A DNA stretch of 27,230 nt from JBJXHG01 sp046160865 (GTDB lineage Bacteria > Planctomycetota > UBA1135 > GCA-002686595), in NCBI GenBank assembly GCA_046160865.1, contig JBJXHG010000008.1, positions 1 through 27,230 of the forward strand, in the 5' to 3' direction. Below, one piece after another: positions 18,511 to 26,287 of this stretch. Position numbers and translations under genes: made by a program. The notes under the pieces are model-generated. The model was not told where the DNA came from. It worked only from the letters and a program-made list of their open reading frames with translations, and did not search any database. Every line of letters begins with the position of its first letter. Position 1 is the first letter of the stretch.

Positions 18511-19029
18511 ATGACAGTCCTGCGCATCGTCGCGTTCGGCGCCGCGGCGCTGCTGCTGCTCGCTTTCCTCGCCGGCTCGTTCCTGCCGTCGGCTTGGCAA
18601 GTCGACCGCACGACTTCGATCGCCGCTTCGCCGGCGGCGGTCTTCGTCGAGATCGCCGACGCGCACGCGCTCGCGCGCTGGTTTCCGCCGCCGTCGGTCA
18701 CGGACCGCGGGCCGGTCGCCGCGCAAGATTCCGACCTGGTCACCTGGACCGCGCCGCGCGGAGCCACGTGCGCTCTGCGCATCCTCGCGCGCGCTCCGCA
18801 CGAGCGCGTCGAGCTCGAGCTCGTGCGCTCCGGAGTGAGCGAGCGGGCGACGATCTCCATCGCGCCGGAAGGCACCGGCACGCGCGTGCACTGGCAGCAG
18901 GCGGGCGACGTCGGGCGCAACCCGGTGATGCGCGCGTGCCGCACGTTGCTCGCCGCGCGCGCCGCGAGCAACGTCGAGGCCGTGCTCGCGCGGCTGCGCA
19001 CGGCGCTCGAACAGTCCGCGGCGCGCTGA
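18511..19029 (+). CDS. Membrane-anchored SRPBCC-like (polyketide cyclase/START fold) protein
   Basis: 172 residues. An N-terminal hydrophobic segment (about 5-28, rich in Ala and Leu) is followed by the start of an SRPBCC domain: WQVDRTTSIAASPAAVFVEIADAHALARWFPP, in which the V-x-R-x-x-x-I-x-A-S-P-x-x-V-F pattern and the W near 57 are characteristic. Later strands such as RVELELVRSGVSERATISIAPEGTGTRVHWQQ fit the fold. Such proteins form hydrophobic ligand pockets; the ligand is unknown. It converges with the GNAT gene with 22 bases between the stops. Confidence 0.75.
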   Translation: MTVLRIVAFGAAALLLLAFLAGSFLPSAWQVDRTTSIAASPAAVFVEIADAHALARWFPPPSVTDRGPVAAQDSDLVTWTAPRGATCALRILARAPHERVELELVRSGVSERATISIAPEGTGTRVHWQQAGDVGRNPVMRACRTLLAARAASNVEAVLARLRTALEQSAAR

Positions 19030-19051
19030 GCATTGCGGGTGAGTTGCGCGC

Positions 19052-19516
19052 TCACTCCCGCAGCATCCACTCCCACTGGCGGACGAAGCCCCACCGCTCG
19101 CCCATCGAAATCAGCGCGTCGTCGTTGTGCGCCGCGCGACCGGCGATGCGCGCGAGACCGCGCGCGGCGAGGCGCCGCGTGACCTCGCGCACGAGCGCGC
19201 CTCCGACGCCGCGGTGCCGCCGGTCGGGGCTGACGAACAACAGCAGGATCAGCGGCACGCGCTCGCCCGTCAGCGGGTCCTCGAACGGGCCCGTGACGCA
19301 CACGCCCTGGTCGGCGGCGCCGGGGCGGCTCTCGGCCACGACGAGCAACGTCTCCGCCTCGCCGAATCGGCGTTCGAAGAAGCGCCGCATCACGCCCTCG
19401 GAGAGCGGCGTGTCACGGAACTCCGCCATCGCTTGGGCGGCATACGCGTCGAGTGCAGAGGCGAGCGCAAGCGCCTCCTCGCGCGACTCGACTGCGCGCA
19501 TCGGGACGGTGTTCAT
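19052..19516 (-). CDS. GNAT family N-acetyltransferase
   Basis: 154 residues from ATG 19516; the open frame goes on 57 codons upstream but that part is Arg/Cys-rich and not family-like. The acetyl-CoA-binding motif A is LILLLFVSPDRRHRGVGGALVREVTRRLAARG, containing the R-x-x-G-x-G/A core (RRHRGVGGAL), and the C-terminal motif B region reads MGERWGFVRQWEWML. The substrate cannot be inferred. It diverges from tig, with 298 bases between the starts. Confidence 0.82.
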   Translation of the reverse strand: MNTVPMRAVESREEALALASALDAYAAQAMAEFRDTPLSEGVMRRFFERRFGEAETLLVVAESRPGAADQGVCVTGPFEDPLTGERVPLILLLFVSPDRRHRGVGGALVREVTRRLAARGLARIAGRAAHNDDALISMGERWGFVRQWEWMLRE

Positions 19517-19814
19517 CGCGCAGCAATCTTTTCCGGCGCGTGCCTCGCGGTCGAGACCCGACACCGCGCAACGCGCCATTCCGCACCGAAAGCAGCGCGC
19601 TGAGATCAAGGCGAAGCGCGCGCGCGGCCGACGAGGGCTCGCCGAACGACCGACGGACGCCGTGCGCGGTGGACGACCCTGCCCCACGGCAGGTAGAGTC
19701 CTCGCCCTCTTCGGGTTCGCTCATGCATGTGCACGGGCGCTCCGGAGGCTCGCCCCCGACGCCCTCGTCGCCCGGCCTGCGGCACCTCCGGCCGCATCTC
19801 CTCCGGAGCCATTC
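19517..19814 (+). promoter_or_regulatory. tig upstream region with CTGCC-N4-GGCAG palindrome
   Basis: This is the divergent gap between the GNAT gene and tig. At 19679-19692 it has CTGCC-CCAC-GGCAG, which resembles CTGCC-GCGTT-GGCAG upstream of dnaK. A weak sigma-70-like pair (TGGACG at 19670-19675 and TAGAGT at 19694-19699, 18-base spacer) would place the palindrome between the -35 and -10 elements. Just before the gene, CTCCGGAGCC carries the GGAG (19805-19808) six bases from the GTG start. No other feature was found. Confidence 0.3.
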
Positions 19815-21101
19815 GTGCAAGTCAACGTCGAAAAGCTCGGTCCCTGCCAGGTCAAGGTTCAGTTCACGGTCCCCAGCGACGAGTTCCACGGCGCGATCCG
19901 CCGCGCGCTCGGCGAGGCCGGACGCAACGTGCGCATGAAGGGCTTTCGTCCCGGTCACGTACCGGCGAAGGTCGTCGAGAAGCAGTTCGGCGAGCAGATC
20001 CGCCGCGAGGCGATCGAGCACTTCGCGCGCCAGGCCTTCGATCAGGCGGTCAAGGAGAACTCGCTCAAGGTCGTCGGCTTCCAGCGCGTCGACGTCTCCA
20101 AGCTGCAGATCCTGGAAGGCGTCGACTTCTCGCACGCGTTCGAGGTCAGCCTGCGGCCCGAGATCCAGCTCGGCGAGTACAAGGGCATCCCAGTCGAGAG
20201 CCAGCTCGAAGCGGTGATGGATCCGGAAGTCGACTCCGCGATCGAGAACCTGCGCCGCGAGCAGGCCACGCCGGAGCCCGCCGGCGACGTCGGCGTCAAA
20301 GCCGACGGCATGGTCGTCGCGAAGGTGCAGTGGCTCCTCGGCGAGGAAGTCGTGCTGGAGCGCGCCGACGTGCGCGTCTCGCCCGAGACGAACACGCCGG
20401 GCACCGATCCGGCGGCATTCGAGCAGGCGCTGCTCGGCGCGCGCGACGGCGACGTGCGCGACGTGCCGATGACGTTCCCGAACGAGATCGCGGACGAGAG
20501 GCTGCGCGGCAAGAGCGGCATCACGCGCATCCACGTCGCGCAGGCGCTGCACCTGAACGCTCCGACGGAAGCCGAGCTCCAGAAGCTCATCGGCGCTCGA
20601 GACGAGCAGGACATGCGCCGGATCGTGCGCGAGAAGCTCGAGGAGATGAAGCGCGAGCAGGAGCAGCAGCGTGTCGACAATGTGATCGTCGAGCAGCTGA
20701 TCGCCGCGCACCCGTTCGACGTCCCCGAGATGATGCTCAACGACCAGACGAACATCCGCCTCTCGCAGCTGCACCAGCAGCTCGTGTCGCAGGGCGCCAC
20801 CCCCGAGCAAGCGACGCAGCAAGTCGAATCGCAACGCGCGCCGGCCAAGGACGCCGCGGCCAAGGGCATGCGCACGCTGTTCCTCCTGCAGACGATTGCC
20901 GACAAGGAGAAGCTGCTCGTGACGCGCGAGGACATGCAGGCCGAAGTCGGCGCGATCGCGGAGCGCAACCAGGCTCCGGTCGAAGAGGTGACCGAGTACT
21001 ACAAGAAGAACAACCTCTTCGAGCAGATGGCGATCGAGATCCTGGACCGCAAGGTGAAACGCTTCTTGCGCGAGAACGCCAAGATCACCGAGCCGAGCTA
21101 G
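19815..21101 (+). CDS. tig: Trigger factor, ribosome-associated chaperone
   Basis: 428 residues (usual about 430). The start is a GTG at 19815, chosen because it follows GGAG with a 6-base spacer and gives MQVNVEKLGPCQVKVQFTV; upstream in this frame there is no nearby ATG. The ribosome-binding signature GFRPGHVP lies at 43-50 (the usual form is GFRxGxxP). Residues about 150-245 fit the FKBP-type domain, with GVKADGMVVAKVQWLLGEEVV and then ADERLRGKSG. The helical C-terminal chaperone domain runs to FLRENAKITEPS. It folds nascent chains at the ribosome exit tunnel. It heads the tig-clpP-clpX order seen in many bacteria. Confidence 0.95.
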   Translation: MQVNVEKLGPCQVKVQFTVPSDEFHGAIRRALGEAGRNVRMKGFRPGHVPAKVVEKQFGEQIRREAIEHFARQAFDQAVKENSLKVVGFQRVDVSKLQILEGVDFSHAFEVSLRPEIQLGEYKGIPVESQLEAVMDPEVDSAIENLRREQATPEPAGDVGVKADGMVVAKVQWLLGEEVVLERADVRVSPETNTPGTDPAAFEQALLGARDGDVRDVPMTFPNEIADERLRGKSGITRIHVAQALHLNAPTEAELQKLIGARDEQDMRRIVREKLEEMKREQEQQRVDNVIVEQLIAAHPFDVPEMMLNDQTNIRLSQLHQQLVSQGATPEQATQQVESQRAPAKDAAAKGMRTLFLLQTIADKEKLLVTREDMQAEVGAIAERNQAPVEEVTEYYKKNNLFEQMAIEILDRKVKRFLRENAKITEPS

Positions 21102-21128
21102 CCACCTTTGAACACGTCACCGATTTCG

Positions 21129-21168
21129 CACCGCGCGCCTCGTCGATGCTTCGCTCTCGCGCGCGGTG
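21129..21168 (+). terminator. 10-bp stem between tig and clpP
   Basis: Inverted arms CACCGCGCGC (21129-21138) and GCGCGCGGTG (21159-21168) with a 20-base loop lie in the 166-base gap between tig and clpP. The stem is followed by a mixed sequence (TGCTTCGTTCTG), not a U tract. It could partly terminate tig transcription or stabilise the message; the rest of the gap shows no clear promoter. Confidence 0.4.
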
Positions 21169-21267
21169 TGCTTCGTTCTGCGACCCCTTCGACAGGCGGA
21201 TAGCCGCATGGAATTCCGACCTTCCCTTCCCCGTCAACCGAGCCTAGGACAGGAGCCCGAGAGGCGC

Positions 21268-21870
21268 ATGGCATACGACTCCTTCATCCCGTTCGTGATC
21301 GAGAAGACCGGCCGCGGCGAGCGCACGTACGACATCTACTCGCGCTTGCTCGAGGACCGCATCGTGTTCATCGGCACCGCGATCGACGACCAAGTGGCGA
21401 ACGCCGTCATGGCGCAGCTCTTGTTCCTCGACAAGACCGGTCGCTCGCAGGACATCAAGATGTACATCAACTCGCCGGGCGGCAGCGTCACGGCGGGGCT
21501 CGCGATCTACGACACGATGCAGCTGATCGAGCCCGAGATCGCGACGTACTGCCTCGGCCAGGCGGCGTCGATGGGCGCCGTGCTGCTCGCCGGCGGAGCG
21601 AAGGGCAAGCGCTACGCGCTGCCGCACTCGCGCGTGATGATCCACCAGCCGTGGGGCGGCGCGCAGGGCACTGCGATGGACATGGAGATCCACGTCAAGG
21701 AGATCCTCAAGCTCAAGCAAACGCTCGAGGAGATCCTGGCGAACCACGCCGGAAAAACCGCCCGCGAGGTCAGCAAGGCGTGCGAGCGCGACTACTTCAT
21801 GTCGCCGAAGGAAGCGCAGGAGTTCGGCCTCATCGACCACGTGGTCGCCCGAGAAGGCCAGGCGAAGTAG
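21268..21870 (+). CDS. clpP: ATP-dependent Clp protease proteolytic subunit
   Basis: 200 residues from ATG 21268, giving MAYDSFIPFVIEKTGRGERT, the standard mature-like N terminus; the ATG at 21208 would add 20 non-family residues. The catalytic triad is Ser101 (GQAASMGAVLL), His126 (RVMIHQP) and Asp175 (CERDYFMSP), with the same spacing as in the E. coli enzyme. NSPGGSVTAGLAIYDTM is the substrate-binding strand region. It forms a 14-mer chamber that degrades substrates fed by ClpX, encoded 12 bases downstream, so the two are probably co-transcribed. The codons before the stop give the tail REGQAK. Confidence 0.98.
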   Translation: MAYDSFIPFVIEKTGRGERTYDIYSRLLEDRIVFIGTAIDDQVANAVMAQLLFLDKTGRSQDIKMYINSPGGSVTAGLAIYDTMQLIEPEIATYCLGQAASMGAVLLAGGAKGKRYALPHSRVMIHQPWGGAQGTAMDMEIHVKEILKLKQTLEEILANHAGKTAREVSKACERDYFMSPKEAQEFGLIDHVVAREGQAK

Positions 21871-21882
21871 AATCGGAGTCGC

Positions 21883-23328
21883 ATGACCTCCTCCACGGGG
21901 CGCGGCCGGCACGTCGAGCGCTGCACGTTCTGCGAGAAGCGGCGCCACCACGTGGTCTCGCTCATCGCGGGCCCGCCGGGTGTGTACATCTGCAACGAGT
22001 GCATCGAGATCTGCAACTCGATCCTCCAAGAGGAGCAGCGGCGTTCGCCCGACGCGAAAGCCGCTGCCGCCGCAGGCGGGACCGCTGCGCGCAAGGGTGG
22101 CCCGCTCATGGAGGCGGGGCGACGTCTACCGACCCCGATCGAGATCGCGCGCCGGCTCGACGAGTACGTCGTCGGTCAGGACCACGCGAAGAAGGTCCTC
22201 TCCGTCGCCGTCTACAACCACTACAACCGGCTACGGCACCAAGCGCGCAATCCGAGCACGCTCTCCGAAGTCGAGATCGAGAAGTCGAACGTCTTGCTCG
22301 TCGGCCCGACCGGCTCGGGCAAGACGCTGCTCGCGCGCACGCTGGCAAAGCTGCTCGACGTGCCGTTCGCGATGGCGGATGCGACGACGCTCACCGAAGC
22401 GGGCTACGTCGGTGAAGACGTCGAGAACATCCTGCTGAAGCTCCTGCAAAGCTGCGACTTCGACGTCGAGCGCGCGCAGCAGGGCATCGTGTACGTCGAC
22501 GAGATCGACAAGATCGGACGCACGTTCGGCAACGTGTCCATCACTCGGGACGTGTCGGGCGAGGGCGTGCAGCAAGCGCTGCTCAAGATCCTGGAAGGCA
22601 CGGTCGCGAACGTCCCCCCGCAGGGTGGACGCAAGCATCCCGAGCAGTCCTACATCCAGGTCGACACGAGCAACATCCTCTTCATCTGCGGTGGCACCTT
22701 CAGCGCGATCGACGAGATCATCGCGCGCCGTGTCGGCCGCGACGTGATCGGCTTCGGACGCCAGCAAGCGGCGCGCGTACTCGCGCACGAAGCGATGATG
22801 AAGTCCGGGACGACCGGCGAGGTGCGCGGTCTGCCGCAGATGGGGGAACGCGGCGCACGCGACGAGCTGATGCGCTACTTGATCCCGAAGGACCTGATCG
22901 AGTTCGGGATGATCCCGGAGTTCGTCGGCCGCTTGCCCGTCATCGCGACCCTGCAGTCGCTCGACAAGGAAGCGCTCGTGCGCATCCTGACGGAGCCGCG
23001 CAACGCGCTCGTGCGCCAGTACCAAGTGCTGTTCGAGATGAGCGGCAAGACGCTGGCGTTCTCGCAGGGTGCGATGGAGGCCGTCGCCGACGTCGCCATC
23101 GAACGCGAGACCGGCGTGCGTGCGCTGCGCTCGATCCTGGAAGACCTCCTGCTCGACCTCTTGTACGAGCTACCGTCGCGCAAAGACCAGACGCACTTCG
23201 TCGTCGACGAGGAAGTCGTCAAGAAGCAGAAGACGCTCGCGCGCGGCATCGTCACGGAGACGGTGGACGACGAAGAGCCGGCCGCGCCGCGCCTCGTGGA
23301 AGAGCCGCGCGAGCGCGAGAGCGCCTAG
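21883..23328 (+). CDS. clpX: ATP-dependent Clp protease ATP-binding subunit ClpX
   Basis: 481 residues, longer than the usual 420-430. The N-terminal zinc-binding domain has Cys14, Cys17, Cys37 and Cys40. An Ala-rich linker (about 55-75) is followed by the AAA+ core: Walker A GPTGSGKT 141-148, pore loop GYVG 174-177, Walker B VYVDEIDK 203-210, RKH loop 250-252, ClpP-binding IGF tripeptide 289-291, and the sensor-2 region ETGVRALRSI. The stretch between IGF and FGMIPEF is 49 residues, about 20 longer than in E. coli ClpX as I recall it. GGAG at 21875-21878 is four bases from the ATG. The stop codon TAG (23326-23328) is part of the left end of the palindromic element that follows. Confidence 0.97.
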   Translation: MTSSTGRGRHVERCTFCEKRRHHVVSLIAGPPGVYICNECIEICNSILQEEQRRSPDAKAAAAAGGTAARKGGPLMEAGRRLPTPIEIARRLDEYVVGQDHAKKVLSVAVYNHYNRLRHQARNPSTLSEVEIEKSNVLLVGPTGSGKTLLARTLAKLLDVPFAMADATTLTEAGYVGEDVENILLKLLQSCDFDVERAQQGIVYVDEIDKIGRTFGNVSITRDVSGEGVQQALLKILEGTVANVPPQGGRKHPEQSYIQVDTSNILFICGGTFSAIDEIIARRVGRDVIGFGRQQAARVLAHEAMMKSGTTGEVRGLPQMGERGARDELMRYLIPKDLIEFGMIPEFVGRLPVIATLQSLDKEALVRILTEPRNALVRQYQVLFEMSGKTLAFSQGAMEAVADVAIERETGVRALRSILEDLLLDLLYELPSRKDQTHFVVDEEVVKKQKTLARGIVTETVDDEEPAAPRLVEEPRERESA

Positions 23329-23489
23329 TGTCCTGAGTCCGAAGTTCGCCGACACCTGCGGGCGCCTGCATCGCCACTGGCTGCGTTGCTCCGGCTCGGA
23401 AACCTCATCAGGTTGCCTGCGCCGTCGCGCCTTGCCATTGACGTGCAAGCACCCGCAGGTGTCGGCGAACTTCGAACTCAGGACACTAG
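23325..23489. repeat. 165-bp palindromic element with 46-bp inverted arms, starting at the clpX stop
   Basis: Arms at 23325-23370 and 23444-23489 are inverted copies differing at 3 of 46 positions. A perfect short palindrome (AACCT-CATC-AGGTT, 23401-23414) sits at the exact centre, so the whole element can fold as one long hairpin. Read from the TA dinucleotides, the ends are TA-GTGTCCTGAGT and ACTCAGGACAC-TA (TA at 23326-23327 and 23487-23488), the form of a TA target duplication. The clpX stop TAG is made by this end; the empty site would also read TAG. It is probably a mobile MITE-like or REP-like element and may act as the clpX terminator. Confidence 0.8.
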
Positions 23490-23539
23490 CAGGCCGCATC
23501 GCGAGCACGCCGGCTGCGAGTGCCGTTTTCCTGTATGTT

Positions 23540-23559
23540 GGCGCGCTCGCTTGCGCGCC
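23540..23559 (+). terminator. 7-bp hairpin before the DHH gene
   Basis: GGCGCGC-TCGCTT-GCGCGCC (23540-23559) is a perfect 7-bp stem, 58 bases before the DHH start, with no U tract after it. It could be a weak terminator or a 5' leader stem. Between the palindromic element (ends 23489) and this hairpin, and from here to 23617, I see no other feature and no Shine-Dalgarno sequence. Confidence 0.3.
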
Positions 23560-23617
23560 GCGTCACGCTGGTCCACGAGTAGCGCTCCCCCTCCCGCGCC
23601 AGCCCGACTTCCCCGCC

Positions 23618-24568
23618 ATGTCCCAGGACTCACTCTGCATCCACTATCACCGGGACTTCGACGGCATGGTGTCGGCCGCCGTGCTCGCGCAGATCCTCTC
23701 GCAGCGCGACGTCGGCAAGCTGCGCTGGCAGAGCGTCAACTACGACCAACGCGCGGACTGGCAGTCGTTCGGCGCCGGCGAGCGCTTCGCGATCGTCGAC
23801 TTCCACTTCCATCCGCGCGCGGAGTACTGGTTCGACCACCATCCGACGACGTTCCTCACGGAAGACCTGCGCGCGCAATACCAGCCCTCGGATCGCTGGC
23901 AGTGGGACGTCGACTCGCCGTCCTGCCCGCCACTGATCTTGCGGCACGCGCGAACGCACTGGGGTTACGAAGCGCCGCCGCGCTTCGACGAGATGGCGCG
24001 CTGGTCGGACATCGTCGACGCCGCGCGCTACACGAGCGTCGAGCAGGCGGTCTTCGGCGACGAGCCCGCGCTGCGCATCACGCGTGCGCTCACCGTGTCG
24101 CCGCAGATCGACTGGATCGACTCGCTCGTCGGCGCGATGACGACGCAGACGCTCGAGGAGGTCGCCGCGCGCCCGGACGTCGAGCGCGCGCATCAACGTG
24201 CGTCGCGCAACCGCGATCGCGCGCTCGAGCAGTTCCCGCCGACGGTCTCTTGGAAGAAAGACGGCGTGCTGCTCTTCGACGCGTCGAGCCACCAGATCCG
24301 GCGCGAGCGCTTCGCCGCGTTCTATCACCACCCCGACATCCACTACTCGGTCGGCGTGATCCCCACGCGCTCCGGCTTCCACGTGTCCGCCGGTGAGAAC
24401 CCGTGGAACCCGCCCGGTGGCGACATGCACATCGGCCGCATGATGGAGGCCTACGGCGGCGGAGGACACCGCGCGGTCGGCGGCGCGAACCCGCCGTCGC
24501 TCTCCGATGCGCGCCGCGTCGCCGGCGAAGTCGCAGAGACGTTGCGCCAGAGCCGCGCTGCGCGCTGA
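23618..24568 (+). CDS. DHH/DHHA1 family phosphoesterase
   Basis: 316 residues from ATG 23618; no homology is seen in the longer upstream open frame. DHH-family motifs are present in order: HYHRDFDGMVSAAVLA (motif I, metal-binding D-x-D-G), FAIVDFHFHP, and FDHHPTTFL (the DHH triad). The DHHA1 C-terminal domain shows FHVSAGENP and GRMMEAYGGGGHRAVGGA, the glycine-rich nucleotide-binding loop. The family includes NrnA-like nano-RNases, cyclic dinucleotide phosphodiesterases and RecJ-like nucleases; the compact length fits the small-molecule or nano-RNA type, but specificity is not visible. The stop and the start of the rlmN-like gene are 7 bases apart, so the two are likely co-transcribed. Confidence 0.88.
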   Translation: MSQDSLCIHYHRDFDGMVSAAVLAQILSQRDVGKLRWQSVNYDQRADWQSFGAGERFAIVDFHFHPRAEYWFDHHPTTFLTEDLRAQYQPSDRWQWDVDSPSCPPLILRHARTHWGYEAPPRFDEMARWSDIVDAARYTSVEQAVFGDEPALRITRALTVSPQIDWIDSLVGAMTTQTLEEVAARPDVERAHQRASRNRDRALEQFPPTVSWKKDGVLLFDASSHQIRRERFAAFYHHPDIHYSVGVIPTRSGFHVSAGENPWNPPGGDMHIGRMMEAYGGGGHRAVGGANPPSLSDARRVAGEVAETLRQSRAAR

Positions 24569-24575
24569 GGCTCGC

Positions 24576-25658
24576 ATGACCGAGCCGCAGAGCTTGCTCG
24601 CGCTGGAGCCTCGCGCGCTCGAAGCCGTGTGCATCGAGCGCGGCGGCCGCGCGTTCCACGCGAAGATCCTGCGCGAGAACGTGCTCGCGAAGGGCATCCT
24701 CGACTACGACGCGATGACGTCGCTGCCAGCGCGCCTGCGCGCGAGCTTGCGCACCGAGTTCCCGATTCTCTCCGGCCGCGAAGTCGACCGACGCGTAGCG
24801 CCCGATCGCACGACGAAGCTGCTCGTCGAGTTCGCGCGCGAGGGCGGACGCGACGCCGCGGTCGAGATGGTGCACATGCCGTCCTTGTACTCGGATGGCG
24901 AAGACACACCGAAGAAGGGCGCGACCTTGTGCGTCTCGACACAAGTCGGCTGCCCCGTCGGCTGCCCGTTCTGCGCGTCCGGCGTGGCGGGGCTCGCGCG
25001 CAACTTGGCCGCGCACGAAATCGTCGAGCAGTACGTGCGTGGCCGCGCGCTCGGCGAGCTCGCGCGCAGCGTCGTGATGGGCATGGGCGAGCCGCTGCTC
25101 AACTACAAGAACCTCTCGGCCGCGCTCGACGTCGTGCACGACGAGATGGGGCTCGGCGCGCGCAAGATCACCGTGTCGACCGTCGGATTCCCCGAGCGTC
25201 TGCGCGCGATCGCGCCGTCGAAGCCGCGCTTCCAGCTCGCGATCTCGCTGCACACGCCCGACCAGACGCAGCGCGACGAGCTCGTGCCCGCGATGGCGGG
25301 CGTGCCGATCGAAGAGGTGCTCGCCGCGGGCGACGATTGGTTCGAGAAAACGGGGCGCGAGGTCACCTACGAGTGCGTGTTACTCGGAGGCGAGAACGAC
25401 ACGCGCGACCACGCAGACCGTCTCGCGCGACTCCTCGTGCGCCGTCGAGCGACGGTGAACTTGATCCCGTTCAACCCGGTCGAGGAGAGCCCCTATCGTC
25501 GCCCCACCCGCCTCGCGGTCGACGCGTTCCAAGAAGCGCTCGCGAGCGCGGGCATCGTGGCGACCGTGCGCTGGTCGCGCGGAGCGGAGCACGATGCGGC
25601 CTGCGGGCAGCTGCGCATCCGGCACGTGCGGCACGACGGGCAGCCGGCGCAGACCTGA
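24576..25658 (+). CDS. rlmN: RlmN/Cfr-family radical SAM 23S rRNA methyltransferase
   Basis: 360 residues from ATG 24576 (GAGG at 24567-24570, five bases upstream). The radical-SAM cluster CxxxCxxC is Cys126, Cys130 and Cys133 in VGCPVGCPFCASG. The two further cysteines of the RlmN mechanism are present: Cys119 (TLCVSTQVGC) and Cys343 near the C terminus (AEHDAACGQLR). Other family blocks are VMGMGEPLLNYKNL, ITVSTVGFPERLRAI, LAISLHTPDQTQRDELVPAM and VNLIPFNPVEESPYRRP. RlmN methylates C2 of adenosine 2503 of 23S rRNA; Cfr, which methylates C8, has the same fold, so the distinction is a family inference. It follows the DHH gene in the same operon. Confidence 0.88.
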   Translation: MTEPQSLLALEPRALEAVCIERGGRAFHAKILRENVLAKGILDYDAMTSLPARLRASLRTEFPILSGREVDRRVAPDRTTKLLVEFAREGGRDAAVEMVHMPSLYSDGEDTPKKGATLCVSTQVGCPVGCPFCASGVAGLARNLAAHEIVEQYVRGRALGELARSVVMGMGEPLLNYKNLSAALDVVHDEMGLGARKITVSTVGFPERLRAIAPSKPRFQLAISLHTPDQTQRDELVPAMAGVPIEEVLAAGDDWFEKTGREVTYECVLLGGENDTRDHADRLARLLVRRRATVNLIPFNPVEESPYRRPTRLAVDAFQEALASAGIVATVRWSRGAEHDAACGQLRIRHVRHDGQPAQT

Positions 25659-25820
25659 ACGCCACGGCGACTGGTTGCAACGCGCGTCGGTCCGGCCGCC
25701 GCCGAGACGCTCTGGCACTTCATGCCCGATCCGCAAGTGCGCAGCGCGCTGCAGTTTGCGGGCGAGAACGACGCGAGCCCGAAGGTACGGGCGCAGGCGT
25801 ACGCGTCGCTGGACGAGTGA
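25659..25820 (+). pseudogene. Possible HEAT-repeat fragment, in frame after rlmN
   Basis: Directly after the rlmN TGA (25656-25658) the same frame stays open for 53 codons to a TGA at 25818-25820. The translation includes AAETLWHFMPDPQVRSALQF and ENDASPKVRAQAYASLDE, which looks like two helices of a HEAT repeat (the S/D-PxVRxxA pattern). An ATG at 25722 would give 32 residues, but I see no Shine-Dalgarno. It may be the 3' remnant of a lost gene, a readthrough extension of RlmN, or chance. Confidence 0.3.
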
Positions 25821-25836
25821 GCACGCTCGCGGCGCG

Positions 25837-26232
25837 TCAGTCGGCGCCGTCGCTCGCGTCGAGGATCCCGTCCTCGAGCACGCTCGCGTCGAGCTTCGCG
25901 TAGGCCCCGCGTGCGAAGTCTGCGAGCTCGGGGAAGCGCTGCGCGACCTCATCACTCGTCAGGCTCGTCGCGAGGACGGCGCCTTGCAGATCCGCGACCG
26001 TGAAGCGCGGCCCCGCGTCCGAAAGCGACCACGTCACGCGATGCGTCTGCGTCTCGAAGTGACCGATCACGCCGTCGTCGACCGGCGTCGCCTGCGTCGA
26101 GCGCGGAGCTGCACCCTTGTCGATCGGCGTCGCCGTCTCGACCGCACGCGGAGGCACGGCTTCGTTCGACTTGCGACTCGCGCACGCGACGAGCACGACG
26201 GCGGCGATCACGGGGTAGCGTTGGAGCCTCAT
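25837..26232 (-). CDS. Small lipoprotein of unknown function
   Basis: 131 residues from ATG 26232. A strong Shine-Dalgarno, GGGAGG on the minus strand, is about seven bases before the start, which settles it over the in-frame ATG at 26265. The N terminus MRLQRYPVIAAVVLVAC carries a lipobox (LVAC, Cys17), then Lys/Ser-rich and Pro-rich linker sequence. The mature domain has alternating strands (VIGHFETQTHRVTWSLSDAG, FTVADLQGAVLATSLT) and an acidic end. No family is recognised. It follows phhA by 55 bases on the same strand and may be co-transcribed. Confidence 0.7.
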   Translation of the reverse strand: MRLQRYPVIAAVVLVACASRKSNEAVPPRAVETATPIDKGAAPRSTQATPVDDGVIGHFETQTHRVTWSLSDAGPRFTVADLQGAVLATSLTSDEVAQRFPELADFARGAYAKLDASVLEDGILDASDGAD

Positions 26233-26287
26233 CGCGTTCCTCCCCTTTCGAAGGACGCGATTCAAGCTACGCCGATTCCGCAGCGCG

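Noticed and set aside
18594..19814. Long upstream in-frame extension of the trigger factor frame
   Set aside because: It runs through the SRPBCC-like gene and the GNAT gene region with Arg-rich sequence; the GTG at 19815 with GGAG gives the family N terminus.
19413..20834. 473-codon open frame antisense to trigger factor
   Set aside because: A Leu/Arg/Asp shadow of tig; no homology or start signal.
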